Shown here one piece after another: positions 47,979-58,739 of a DNA stretch of 64,000 nucleotides. The notes beneath the pieces are model-generated. The model was given only the letters and a program-made list of their open reading frames with translations, was not told where the DNA came from and searched no databases. Numbering within the stretch: the first letter of the stretch is position 1; every line of letters begins with the position of its first letter. The translations under genes were made by a program, and so were the position numbers. Source of the stretch: Cadophora sp. MPI-SDFR-AT-0126 (Eukaryota; Ascomycota; Leotiomycetes; Helotiales; Ploettnerulaceae); NCBI GenBank assembly GCA_020747065.1, contig JAGMVK010000024.1:434001-498000 (forward strand), read 5' to 3'.

Positions 47979-48777
47979 CGTCTAACACCCCCTTTCCGAC
48001 CACCCCCACATTCCGGCCACCCTTTTACACCAAAACTCACTAACTTTAGTAACTAATATTTTTGATATTTATTAATAAAATAAGCTAAAATTAAGGACTT
48101 AGATTATTTTTTATACGTTATTTTATATAACTAATTTTTATGCATTTTATATTACGTAATATCATAAAGTAAGTATTTAAAATCTTAAAAAAAATCTCCC
48201 TAACAAATTTGGTGTAAAATCGATTTTTTTTAAATTTTTTAATAACTTTAGTAATTATTATTAAAAATAGCTAAAAGTTAAGTATGATATATATTATATA
48301 TATAATATTAAGTTTTATAAGTTTAAAAGTATTTAGATTAGTGATTTTTAAAAAATTAAGTAATAACTAAATTTTTGTATAAGATTTTATATTTTACTTA
48401 ATAATTTAATAATTACTAATATAAATACTTTTAAATTTTAATACTTTAATAATATATATATAATATAACTATATATTAAGTTTTAGCTATTTATAATAAT
48501 AATTACTAAAGTTATTAAAAAAAATTAAAAAAGTCGATTTTACACCAAATTTGTTAGCGAGAAATTTTTAAGACTTCAAATACTTATCTTATAATATTAC
48601 GTAATATAAAATAAATAAAATTTAGGAATTGTAAAGCCCGAGTAATAAATAATCCAGTTTTTTAATTTGAAGGTTTTTATTAATAAATAATCTAATTATT
48701 AAATATTAGAAATAGTGAGTTTTGGTGTAAAAGGGTGGCCGGAATGTGGGGGTGGTCGGAAAGGGGGTGTTAGACGT
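47978..48777. mobile_element. 800-bp palindromic (foldback) element
   Basis: The element is exactly 800 bp, flanked by TA on both sides (47976-47977, 48778-48779). Its outer 60 or so bases are a near-perfect inverted repeat starting ACGTCTAACACCCCC and containing ATTCCGGCCACC. Continued comparison shows the two halves pairing, with mismatches, for nearly 400 bp each around an AT-rich centre near 48380. It has no coding capacity. The ends resemble those of the pogo-type element at 40850 (ACGT start, C-runs, TTCCGGCCACC motif), suggesting mobilisation by a related transposase. Confidence 0.85.
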
Positions 48778-48779
48778 TA

Positions 48780-49551
48780 AAGAAAGAGAAGAAAAGGGAC
48801 AAAAAAAATTGATTAGATTGCAAGAATTTTACCTGCTTTAACCTTTGATGGTCTATGGAAATTCTCCCTCTCGCACTCAGAATCTTGTCTGAGCCGATCT
48901 GAATCGTATATACTGAGTGTGAAGCTTGTCTTTCTCTTAAGTTAGTACTTAACCCCATCCATCCTCCAGATTGTGCAGCATCGCATTCGACTTAAACAGC
49001 AAGACGTTGCCCGAATTTTTTTCACGAAGGTCAGAACATGAACAAGTAATCCTCAGGATGTTCTCCAAAGGCGAGAGACGCTGTGCGCTTTTGGCTAGTT
49101 GGCGGCGGTTGAAGGTCTTTGGAGTTTTTCGAGGCGGGAAGGTCATTTGCAGCTTTTCCTTCGAGAGGACTTCGTTGTCCCTCTTCTAAATCTGCCACCT
49201 TAGGAGAAATACCTGGTGTACTCAGCACAGGTCCTGGATTTGAGAGGGCAGGTCTTCACGCGTTGCGCGCGTTTGTTTGCGTCGCACGAAGCAAAGCAAA
49301 GCAAAGTTCATTTCTCCTTCAACACCAATACACATACATACATACATACATACATACATACATACCACCAGCCAGAATCCACCCATCCAAACCCAAAAAA
49401 CCGACATTCAGTACCATCACCGCCCACTCCACTCCCTACAATCTGCGAACACAAATAATCCCCTAATACCCTTGTTTCACGTCGAGGAGACCAGGGGAAG
49501 GAGGGTCAGGGGCGGACAATACATACATACAATACCCAATCGAAACGAACG
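48780..49551. other. upstream region of the second Hsp70-like gene
   Basis: No gene recognised. A CATA microsatellite (about 49331-49363) lies in the leader upstream of the ATG at 49552. Confidence 0.5.
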
Positions 49552-51728
49552 ATGGCACGAGATCGTAATGTCATGCACGCAGATCTGGCGGGCAACGACA
49601 ATACCCACCATGATCCCCCAATGATTGTACGTCCGTCCGTCCATCCCCTGGCGCGCGCTGTTGCTCTTCATCCAAATTCTGTCCCTTTACTGATTGATGC
49701 CGCCCGCCTCCTTCTAGGTCGTAGGACTGGATTTTGGCGCGGCCTTCTCGGCCATGGCTCCGACAACAGATACTGGGCAAGCAGTTCCCATCGGTCGATA
49801 CCCTGGAACACCACATACACGCGTCGGCAGACAGAGGATTTTTGCGAAGTTCCTTCGGTGGTATCACTGCAACAAGGCAACCCACCGACCCTGACATTCG
49901 GCTATGAAGCATCATACGCCCCCTCGACCTATCGGTTCGCCAACATCAAAGCTTTAATCAACAGCGAACCACCAGAAAGCTTACGACTATTCGATCTTCT
50001 TGCGAAGTTCGAACCAGGGTCTGCCGCCCGCAGTCCAGGTCACGAAAGACCAGATCTTGGAGGGCTTTCTTCGATACTTCCAGGCCCACCTCATCGATCA
50101 ATGTACAGCAGGAGGTTTACAACTGCCGCATCTTGTTGTCGCTACGATTCCAGTCGCATAGTCAACCGAGAATATCTTGTACTACTCTGATCTATTGGAG
50201 AAAGTTGGTTGGGATCGTGTTGAGACGGTTACAGAAGCTGAAGCAGCGGCGGATGTTATTTTGAGAAGCCGGCCTGGGTCATTCTTTGATGATTGTGGAA
50301 CTAGTGTTTGTATTGTTGACCTTGGGGGAATGACTCAGGTGAGGATTTATCCTGTCCCCTTGACAACTGCCTGCTGATGATCTAGGACTGGGCATTCTAC
50401 CGCGTACGGAAGGTTGAGGGAAGAATCGTCAAAGAAGAGCTTGTCAAGTCTGTTGGAGGGTATGGCGGTATGGCGTTAGTCGACGAACTCGCACGCGAAT
50501 TCATCCATGAAAAGAAAGACGACCAGGGGCTATCTCAAGCGGATATTGATGCTTTGAGCAAGGAATTCTTCGTAGGAAAGATGGGATATACATCAGGGGT
50601 GCTTGTTCTTAAAAGTGGAAGATTGTCGTTGCAGATAAACGAGTGAGTATCAGCTATCTCCATCCAAGCTACCCTTCTGACTTGCCATCAGGGTCATAAT
50701 GGAGGGGCTCTTTAACGCCTGTCTTGAGCCAATCATCGACCAAACCATGGATTACAGCGAGATTCTTCAGCAGCACAACATCAAAATTGTTTTCCTCGTA
50801 GGAGGTACTTCCACGTCAAAATGGTTGCGATCACCACTCGAGAAAGCATTCGGAAGTGGTGTCAAGTTGATATTCCCACTGGAAACCATTAGGTATGTAC
50901 ATGAATGCATGGTTCTAAGCCCAACGAACCCGTAACTAACACAATTCAGTACAATGATAGCAACAGGAGCAAACCTAGCCTGGTCTCCAAATGATCTTAC
51001 TACCGCTCGATTTAGTGCCATAAATCTTGGACGTCTGGTAACCCGATCGTACGAATATTCGTTCCAGGACAGGTCCTTGTGGGGTCAGTCAAAGAAGGAC
51101 TACGATGATGAGAAAGTCATCGAGGTCATCGAACTAATCAAGACAAAGGTATGCCTTTCACACTTCCTACACCATATCACAAAACTTTTAAATGTAGCTT
51201 TATCATCTAACAGTGGTGTTGCACTACTAGGGCTTAATCCTTGATGATCGCGACCACGCAGATTGGCACTGGGTAGAATTACCTACTGAGCGCCTTTGCA
51301 ACTTCTCGGAAGTCCTCGCTGACACCTACGTTTAAATGTTCGCATCCGACCTCGACATCAACGATCTCACACTCGTTTCCTCCCTAGACTTTTGCTCCGT
51401 CGCACCCGAATCACAATTCTCACTCACCATCGAACAACGACATGTCTTCAACGACGTTGAGATTGACAAGCTCAAGGCTGTGGTAGCAAAAGAACAAAGA
51501 GATATGCAAGAACGAGGACAAAGACGGATTGCTCCGTTGGTACATGCGCTACGCTTCGTGAACGATGGGTTGGAACTCAGGCAACATGGTGCTTGGACGA
51601 GTAATCTCAGGAGAGTCAAAGAGTCGAGTTCTAGGCTGAAGGTGAAAGATTTGGGGAGGGTGAGGTTCATTTTTAGGGCCACGACTGGGGCTGGGTCTGG
51701 AGCTGAAGGGTCAGGGAGCGGGGTCTGA
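49552..51728 (+). pseudogene. Hsp70-like (HSPA12-type) gene with frameshifts and stops
   Basis: Introns are clear: 49627-49717, 50339-50385, 50643-50691, 50893-50949 and 51149-51230, all GT-AG. Between them the protein shows phosphate-1 (VVGLDFGAAFSAMA), a PSVV segment and the EAEAAADVI segment. Phosphate-2 (VCIVDLGGMTQ) and the adenosine motif (IVFLVGGTSTSKWL) follow. Four lesions break it: a frame change near 49830, another near 50003, an in-frame TAG at 50159-50161 (where W is expected), and TAA at 51333-51335. After that TAA the same frame runs on to 51728 from an immediately adjacent ATG, suggesting the stop is a mutation. It is the second copy of this family in the window, on the opposite strand from the one at 855. 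Sequencing errors could explain part of the damage, but four lesions make a pseudogene more likely. Confidence 0.75.
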
Positions 51729-52010
51729 GGCTCAACGGGAAGCCTTTGATCTGGGAAATGTCAAGGAGTTGGGAAATGTGAGCTTTATTTTTAGGGCTGG
51801 GCTCTGGGATAGAGCCAGAGGATTCGAAACTGGGATTTGAGACTTAAGGTAATGGATCTGAGAAAGGCGAAATATGTTTTAGGGCTGGAGTTCGGGCTGG
51901 AGCTGGAGCTAAAGGGTCAAAGAGTGGCCTTTGAGGCGCCTTTAAGGTAAAGGATTTGGGAAAAGTGATCTTTATGCTTTGCTTTTGGGGACTGGAGACA
52001 GGGCTGGAAT
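51640..52010. repeat. degenerate tandem repeat of about 100 bp
   Basis: Three to four units share GATTTGGGAAA, TTTTTAGGGCTGG and CTGGAGCTGAAGGG-type words in the same order. They start in the last codons of the Hsp70-like reading frame and continue beyond it. The divergent copies suggest an old array. Confidence 0.55.
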
Positions 52011-52472
52011 TGGATTTACCAGATGAGTGAGTTTAACACAAGCGATGCGAGATTACTTCTCGCACTTCGTTTTTAAAAGAGTAATAATAGTACGTCAAAT
52101 TAAAATTCTGCTATGTTCTTAAGTTCTGATTTTGTATTCCACAATAGTAATTCGTCCTAAGAATAATAACATTCTCTAATCACATTTTTGATGTTCTCGA
52201 ATTTTCTTCTTACATTACCTTAAAAATGAAAGCAGAATTCCTGGGGTGGACGCAATACACTACAAATCCTCTTTCGTACCTCCGTAGAATTAATATGCCA
52301 GTCTTCGGTCAAGACGTCAATCTTCGGTACAGTAAGTTAAAGGATGCCGACTCGCCGACTCACCGACATTTGCCGTAGGCCCGCCTCACCAAAATACTTG
52401 TAGTACGCCCTACGCCCTCAAATACGGAGGGAGGGAGGCGAAAACCGCAACGACTACCACAACCCGCGACTC

Positions 52473-52859
52473 TCACAGGGGCAGTGTTGAATGGATCAAT
52501 ATCACAGTCCGCGGCAAGCACACAGTCCCGTGCAGGCGTACATCGGGCCCTGAGGCTGGTGGCTGCTTCGGCTTCGAGGGTTTGGGGAGCAGTCCAGTGG
52601 CTGAGTTGGTTGTGTGAAGGAATGTGTCTTTGGAAGTTGTCGTTGTAGTTGTGATACATGTTGTTGTCAAAGATGTGTTATCGTTGCTTTCGACTGATGA
52701 TGCTCCTTCGAAGCTGGAATTATAGGGCGGCGGCGGCGAAGTGAGAGGCGTATTATAGCTCAAGGCGACTATCCAGGTCCACGCGGAGCGAGCCAGGCAA
52801 AGATACCAGTTTAAAACCGAGAAGATAACTCGCACCATACGAGTAGCACCAATGACCAA
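52473..52859 (-). CDS. possible small membrane or secreted protein
   Basis: 128-aa frame from the ATG at 52859, with a hydrophobic N-terminal stretch (residues about 8-33, VRVIFSVLNWYLCLARSAWTW) followed by a P- and T-rich region. No homologue is recognised and the C-terminal part is low-complexity. It may be spurious. Confidence 0.25.
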   Translation of the reverse strand: MVIGATRMVRVIFSVLNWYLCLARSAWTWIVALSYNTPLTSPPPPYNSSFEGASSVESNDNTSLTTTCITTTTTTSKDTFLHTTNSATGLLPKPSKPKQPPASGPDVRLHGTVCLPRTVILIHSTLPL

Positions 52860-54833
52860 CTCGAATCCACGCTTGGATAGTCATGTCAGAATACCAAACA
52901 AAGACCCCCATACCACAGGCAGCCCCACACGGGTACTAGAGACGGAGGTTTGGAAAGAGGCCAGCAGTAGGGCTAGCTGTTTCTTGACACCGCCCAGTAT
53001 TATTAATACCTTGACCATCTACATTGTTCCTGACCGTGTGCAGGTTGTTGCTGTCGCCGGTGACATCCTGGCCACCAGTACGAGCTTTTGCAATTGCAGG
53101 AGAGCTGCTGCAGTTGTTGTCAATCAAAACATCCCTCGCCTCTCATATTACCGATATTTTCTGGTACAATAAGTAGCACACAACAATACCAAGTGCACTC
53201 CTACATCCTGCCAGACGCTCGTCCCGTCCCAGCAAATCCCACAGGATAGTCGTGTTGAATACGCAGTACTCTAGTATATCTGCCTAGTGGCGCTAGAACG
53301 AGTTGGTGTTGGAGTGGAGTTGGAGTTGACAAAGTCAACTAGTGTACAAAACTCGTCGCGATTGAGGAGGAGAGCGGCTGGAGGTTGAAAGAACCAGTGG
53401 GTATATTCCTCGAGGGAGCAAGGAAGCTCTCTGCTGCGGAGCAAGTGCATCAGGAGCTACACGGAAACGGTGGGATCAGCTGCTTGCCTGGGATGAGTGA
53501 GTGATGTTGGGTCAGTTTTGGCTACGCAGGACTCACGAGACTGTAGTTGATTCTTATATCAGCCCCTCTCATAAGCGTTGATGTCTTCTTTTTATTCCTG
53601 TCTCTTAGGATAGTGTTTATATCTATTGCATTATTACCGTTGATGGTCTTCGTGTAAGCCATGTATGCAAGGGATGTATGTTATGGAGAAGGGTTTTAAA
53701 TTTATAAGCATGGGCAATGAACTTCAAGAATACCTGATCTATGTTCTTTATCTAGGCCATGCGTTCGATTTGGTGGCAACATCTCGATACCTCAAACTAC
53801 GATTCTTCGATTTGGAAGTAAGATGGAGGCGAGCGAGGTGGAAGAACGAATGCAAGCCCCTCTCCGACACTCTTTGAGATCGCCGCCCTCGTCGAGGGCC
53901 TCGACTGGGAGCAGTACGTACGGGAAGGAACCTCAGGCCAGAGCGCAAATAAATGATGGATGGATTATCGATGGCAGCAGGATGAGACATGATTGTTAGA
54001 GGGAGCATCCTGGCTGGCGTGTCACCTAAGTTACTGTGCCGCGTCTGCTTTTATAACGTGCGTTCCTGCGTCCCGAAAATCCCGCTGTGGCGAAAAGTTC
54101 GACAGATACTTTGATATCAAACATATCAAATTCTCTATAAATATCCCTGCCTGCCGAATTTCTGTATTTATTATATTCTCTAGCTACCTGTGATTAGTCT
54201 ATATAAATCTCACTAGATTCTACCTTCACCTTGCTGCTCTGACGCCTATTCTGTAAGACGTCTAGTTTTATACTAAAACAAAGCCCCTTTGATATGTCTC
54301 CACTATCAAGCTTTCACTACTTCTAAAACGAATAAAAGGATTATATCCGAGCTCCGGAACCTATATTCTGCGCTAGTAATCGTCATGAGCCTTATAGCTA
54401 CTGTTGCACGCAAATCAATGCTTGGCCACAAAGGCGGAAAGATACTTTGGATCAAAGCTCGTGACGGATTAGGCTAGACCGAAACCATCCTGCACTGTCC
54501 AAGAGAAATCTGTGTTTTGGGCATATTTTGGCCTTACGCATTAAGGCTATACATTGTGGCTTTATGAACTGTGGCTTTCACAATGGCGACAGTCACGTGC
54601 CTACCTCCTGGACATTTCAATGCCCGGTAATATGTATAGGCACCGCTGTAGAGCCAGAATAGGATTGAAGTTGAGACTGTATGCAGTATAATCTGAAGTT
54701 GCGTGCATTGTAATAACAATATTTCTTAGCCTAGGGTATCCGAGATGCCAGCCCCTTCATGTTGCGCCAGTGATATCTGGAGATACGAGAATGAGAGGTT
54801 CCAAAACATGGCGCACTGGTCTCTTCCTCCCCA
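52860..54833. other. intergenic, no gene recognised
   Basis: About 2 kb without a convincing gene on either strand. TA content rises around 54100-54300. Confidence 0.5.
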
Positions 54834-56543
54834 TTATGATAACGAACGGTCAACGGACAAAGCCAGACCGTGTTGCCCGTCCCGAATACCCGTTAGCCGC
54901 AGGACAAGGTCAGACCGCACACGGGTCCCCGCTCCCATCACTTCACGGCCACCCGCAAGGTCAAGTCGCGTCGATTGGTCGACCTCCGCAGCCGCCGACA
55001 GGGCAAGCCACTGAGCCGGCCACTCGGTCACGAGCGGCATGGCCGGCCACGCGAGTATAGCGGCTAGAACGACGACGACGACAGCAACGGCCACCTGCAG
55101 GCCAACACCCACGCCAGTAGCACCCGTACGGGCCTGGTGAATGATACCTTCCGCGATAGCGAACACCGGTATGCGGGATCCAGTACCAGTATCAGCGTCA
55201 GCGCAGATCTGGTTGCGGGGCAACGATGGCTTGTAACTAGCTTTGGCGTCGCCATGCGGTAAGATAATGCTCAGAATGGGAAGTGCCCTCGTCCAGAGAT
55301 AGTAAGGATCAGCTGTCCCGGCAGCGGCGGTCTGCGCAAAAAGCTTGGCCTGGGCTGCGTCCCGTGTCTTGTTCCAGACCACCACATCAAAAGGTACGGC
55401 CTGGCAGGCGACATCGTCTGGGTTGTTAATCTGGTATGTGCCAGAGACCTTGTTGTCCCAGGTCACGTAGCCGTAGCAGTACTGCATGTTGACCGTGATC
55501 CTGTATACGTACTTGTGGGTCAGTTCGTCTGTCCAGCCTGGCTGGAACGGCGAGTCGTCCGAGCACCAGGCCTGCATCGATCCGTTTGAGAGCGATTTGA
55601 TGTCCATGAAGGCGGCTGTGGCAATAGTCGTGTCGTCTGTTTGGTTCCACTTTGCAGATGTGACGCGAGCCTCATCTGCAGTGGGCATTTCGGTAGCATT
55701 GGGGAATTCGTTCCAATTGGACAAGACGCTGAGTTGAGACGAGTAGTAGGTTGCGCGCATATAGAAGAGAGCGTCGCATGAATGTACACTCCCGTTTATA
55801 ATACGGCTTAACCGAGTAGTATTAACCTTCGGTCCAAAAACCATGTCGGTCTGGCCATTGGGGTAAGGAAAGGCGTCGCTCCCCGGGTCGTTGGTCATGA
55901 GAGTGACCGAGGCATTAGTGGCGGCCAGGTAATCGACGAGATTTGCCGACAAGACATCACCCGACAATGAGTACTGAGCGAATCTCGGCACGTCCGAAGC
56001 CCCGATATTGGTATAGTCACCGTTGGTCTCGATACTATTGTCCTCGTACTCGTTTGTACTCGACGGGAGCACCAAGCTGTCTAAAGCGTCCACCTGAACG
56101 AAGGAGAACTTGTAGAGAATGCTCGCGGCCGCCACCATAGCCATCATCAAGATACGGAATAGCAGGACGACTTTCCCGCCGTGCAGCTGTGCTATCAGCG
56201 GCGCATTGGAGAAGGAGTTAAGCAGCCGCCCAGCCGGTACACCAGAGCGGGCCATTCTATATGTGAACGCCTTGGAGATTATGAGACTGGCCATCCTCGG
56301 GAGCAGGAACGTGCCGAGGAGCGAGAACTCGACGCCGACAATTGCGAGCCAGCTTTGCACAGAGAGCTGGCCCCCGACGCAGACGGGCTCCCCGGCGCTA
56401 AAACCATTAGGCTGCGAGCATCGCCCATTCACGATGAGAAGGATTGCCGAGACAAAGACCACAATAGAGGTGATGGCTGCTGCATAGTCCAGAGTGCTCA
56501 TCCATGTCGGAGCGAAAACATCGCTGGAGGGTACACGGCGCAT
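54834..56543 (-). CDS. multi-pass membrane protein with large N-glycosylated loop
   Basis: Single-exon frame of 569 aa from the ATG at 56543. Three membrane segments lie in the first quarter (residues about 19-39, 65-83 and 124-147) and one near the C-terminus (about 485-508). The 340-residue loop between the third and fourth segments has at least six N-x-S/T sites (NAS, NTT, NGS, NAT, NQT, NKT) and several Cys, so it is probably outside the cell. The roughly 60-residue C-terminal tail would be cytoplasmic. This layout is common among fungal hypothetical membrane proteins, but I cannot name a family or function. The frame is intact. Confidence 0.7.
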   Translation of the reverse strand: MRRVPSSDVFAPTWMSTLDYAAAITSIVVFVSAILLIVNGRCSQPNGFSAGEPVCVGGQLSVQSWLAIVGVEFSLLGTFLLPRMASLIISKAFTYRMARSGVPAGRLLNSFSNAPLIAQLHGGKVVLLFRILMMAMVAAASILYKFSFVQVDALDSLVLPSSTNEYEDNSIETNGDYTNIGASDVPRFAQYSLSGDVLSANLVDYLAATNASVTLMTNDPGSDAFPYPNGQTDMVFGPKVNTTRLSRIINGSVHSCDALFYMRATYYSSQLSVLSNWNEFPNATEMPTADEARVTSAKWNQTDDTTIATAAFMDIKSLSNGSMQAWCSDDSPFQPGWTDELTHKYVYRITVNMQYCYGYVTWDNKVSGTYQINNPDDVACQAVPFDVVVWNKTRDAAQAKLFAQTAAAGTADPYYLWTRALPILSIILPHGDAKASYKPSLPRNQICADADTGTGSRIPVFAIAEGIIHQARTGATGVGVGLQVAVAVVVVVLAAILAWPAMPLVTEWPAQWLALSAAAEVDQSTRLDLAGGREVMGAGTRVRSDLVLRLTGIRDGQHGLALSVDRSLS

Positions 56544-57180
56544 CGCGACAAGCAGCTTCCAACTTCAACTGGAAGAACGAGACCAAGCTAAGGCGAAAAA
56601 ATTCTGAGATTTTGGGGAGTGTTCGACGGAAAATCCGACGACGTCAAATTTAGTTTACACGGCCCTCATGTTTGCTTTTTCTCAGCCGCACGACTCGGTC
56701 ACACAGTGCGTATTGATCCCTAAATATGCACAGCGGTCACGCGCACATGTGTTGGTCCCTGGCTATCTTCAGGTTGCTTGCACATCGAAACCTCCTAGCC
56801 ACCTTTCACAAACCCAAAGTAGGGGCCCTCTATCCAATGGATCCACGTGCAGTCTTGATTTCGGGAGAGAGGATGCCAAGTTCGCACACTGGACAATGAC
56901 GCCTTTTAGGCATAGTATCCTGGTTGTGGCATACGCTTATCCGTGCTTACAGTAGACCTCGCTAAATGCATAGAGCTGAGCAAGTCTGCCTTACACGCCT
57001 TATATGCATCTTTCCCCACTTCAAGGCACAAAATGTCTGCCATGATCGGCTGGAGACGTTCGTTGAAACCAATAAGACGGATGCCAGGCGGCTGCGCCTC
57101 ACGTGAGCATGCTTGCGTCAGCCACGGAACTGAACAGCCATAAGACATGGCTCTTGACGCCTAAGGCAAATATAGCTCAT
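56544..57180. other. promoter side of the membrane protein gene
   Basis: No gene recognised. Frames on both strands are short and lack protein character. Confidence 0.45.
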
Positions 57181-57600
57181 AACACGAATTTGTTTTAGAT
57201 AATGCGAGGTCTTTTTACTCTAACCTAAATTACTATGAGCTTTTATTTGAAGTATTAATTTACTTAGTTGCTATATATAGATCTGCGTGCGATAATAGTT
57301 ATAGGACTTATAATAATTATTAGTATAGTAATTAGGTTTTAAAGCTTAGATATAATATTTTTATGTATTTTAAAGGCAAAAAGAGCTTAATAGTAGAATT
57401 ATATTAAAAAGACTTTATTTTAGTATAAATAAAAAGATTTTTCTTAAGTTAAGTGTAAGAGTAGTAATACTAAAATAATTTCTTATAAGATAGATTTAGA
57501 ATATTTATAGATAGCTAATATATATAATTAATATAAAAGACTATTAGATTTTATATTTACAAAGAATTCGACTATTGTAATAAGGCGCATATTCAAAATC
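57180..57600. other. AT-rich RIP-like block
   Basis: TA-rich DNA with stops in all frames, bounded on the right by GC-richer sequence at 57600. The source element is not identified. Confidence 0.55.
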
Positions 57601-57883
57601 AAGGTATTGCCTTAGGCAACCTTAGTTGCGAGCCTTAGCGAGCTCCCTCCGCTTATAAGAGCTCCCCTCTACTCATAGAATTAGAAGAATTAAAGACCTT
57701 TTCCACCTTGAATTTTAGCCCTTAAGTAGCTTCTTGTGTTTTACTCCTAGGTTTAGTGACCTACTTAGTTTTACGTTATCCCAGGTCTTTACACTATAAG
57801 TGAAGTTGAAGTACTGATCGAATTTTCGACACGAGGCAATTTTCAACACATAGAGACAAACATTAGTAGTATATTCCACTACT

Positions 57884-57909
<26 letters not shown>
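57600..57909 (+). repeat. poly(A)-tailed segment, possible retroposon end
   Basis: A 280-bp non-coding segment ends in 26 consecutive A (57884-57909). This could be the 3' end of a LINE/SINE-type insertion whose body lies in the AT-rich block to the left. No target duplication was found. Confidence 0.35.
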
Positions 57910-57916
<7 letters not shown>

Positions 57917-58072
57917 CTCTTTCATAATAACTCCTTCCTAATTTCTCCATATATTAATCACTAAGAAAAGAAAAGGCACTGAAATTAAAAGTAGAGAGGA
58001 ATTAATTGTACTATTTAGAGAGGTTTAAAGGAATAGAATTCTGAAGAGGTACGATAGGTGGTCTATGCGCCA

Positions 58073-58279
58073 TTAGCTCTCTTTATGGAATCCGCGGAAT
58101 TCTGACCATCTTCGGGCATCTCTGCGACGCCAGTGTTCGAGCTCATCGCATTCTTCTAGACTGCGTTCAGCATAGATACGAGAAGTGACGAGGGCGGCGA
58201 TGAGTCTGGCGCGGGCGGCGATGAGTTCGGCGTCGGCGGCGGCGACGGCGGCGGACGTAACGGGGGATGTAGCTGGCAT
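58073..58279 (-). CDS. small Ala-rich hypothetical protein
   Basis: 68-aa frame from the ATG at 58279. An Ala-rich amphipathic helix (residues 10-35) is followed by a charged segment (ERSLEECDELEHWRRRDARR). The GC-rich coding sequence stands out from its AT-rich surroundings. No family is recognised, and it may be chance. Confidence 0.3.
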   Translation of the reverse strand: MPATSPVTSAAVAAADAELIAARARLIAALVTSRIYAERSLEECDELEHWRRRDARRWSEFRGFHKES

Positions 58280-58574
58280 ACCTTTACTTGAATGGTGACT
58301 TGGTCTTAACCCGAGAACTGGACCGACCTTAATATGCTGCTTCGATCTCGTTGTTGAGTGGTTGGTTGGTTTTGGTGGTCCTACGCTAGGAGTAGGTCAA
58401 GAGGAAAAAGAGGTGGAGCTGGAAGTTGAGTATGTCGGGATCTAGAGATCTCTATCTGAAGTACTCTCGATAACGTCACGAAGCAGAGGTATAAGTATCG
58501 GCGGAGCCATTGCTGTTTCGTTCTAGAGAATAGGAATGCTTGTTGTGACACCCGAGGGGAACAGGCAGGATGAA

Positions 58575-58715
58575 GGTGTTACTTCTTGTCTGGGCTGTTC
58601 TGCTTTGTGTTGTTCTTGTCACGACTTCTCTTGTCTGGGCTGTTTGTATCTGAGCTGTTCTGGGTTGGGATATTCTTATTTGAGCTGTTCTTGTTTAAGC
58701 TATTCTTATTATTAT
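58575..58715 (+). repeat. imperfect GAGCTGTTCT tandem repeat
   Basis: Units such as TGGGCTGTTCT, TGAGCTGTTCT and AAGCTATTCTTATT recur at 15-18-bp spacing. The plus-strand frame gives a Cys/Ser/Leu/Tyr-rich repetitive peptide that I do not regard as a gene. Confidence 0.6.
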
Positions 58716-58739
58716 CCTGTTCCGATCTCTTAGCCTAAG

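Noticed and set aside
49331..49363. Possible CRISPR-like regular repeat
   Set aside because: It is a simple CATA tetranucleotide microsatellite without spacers; a eukaryotic context also makes CRISPR implausible.
49277..49624. Frame with repeated H-T-Y-I
   Set aside because: Translation of the CATA microsatellite in the leader of the Hsp70-like gene.
58536..58733. Cys-rich repetitive 65-aa frame
   Set aside because: Produced by the GAGCTGTTCT tandem repeat; no signal peptide or regular Cys spacing of a secreted Cys-rich effector.
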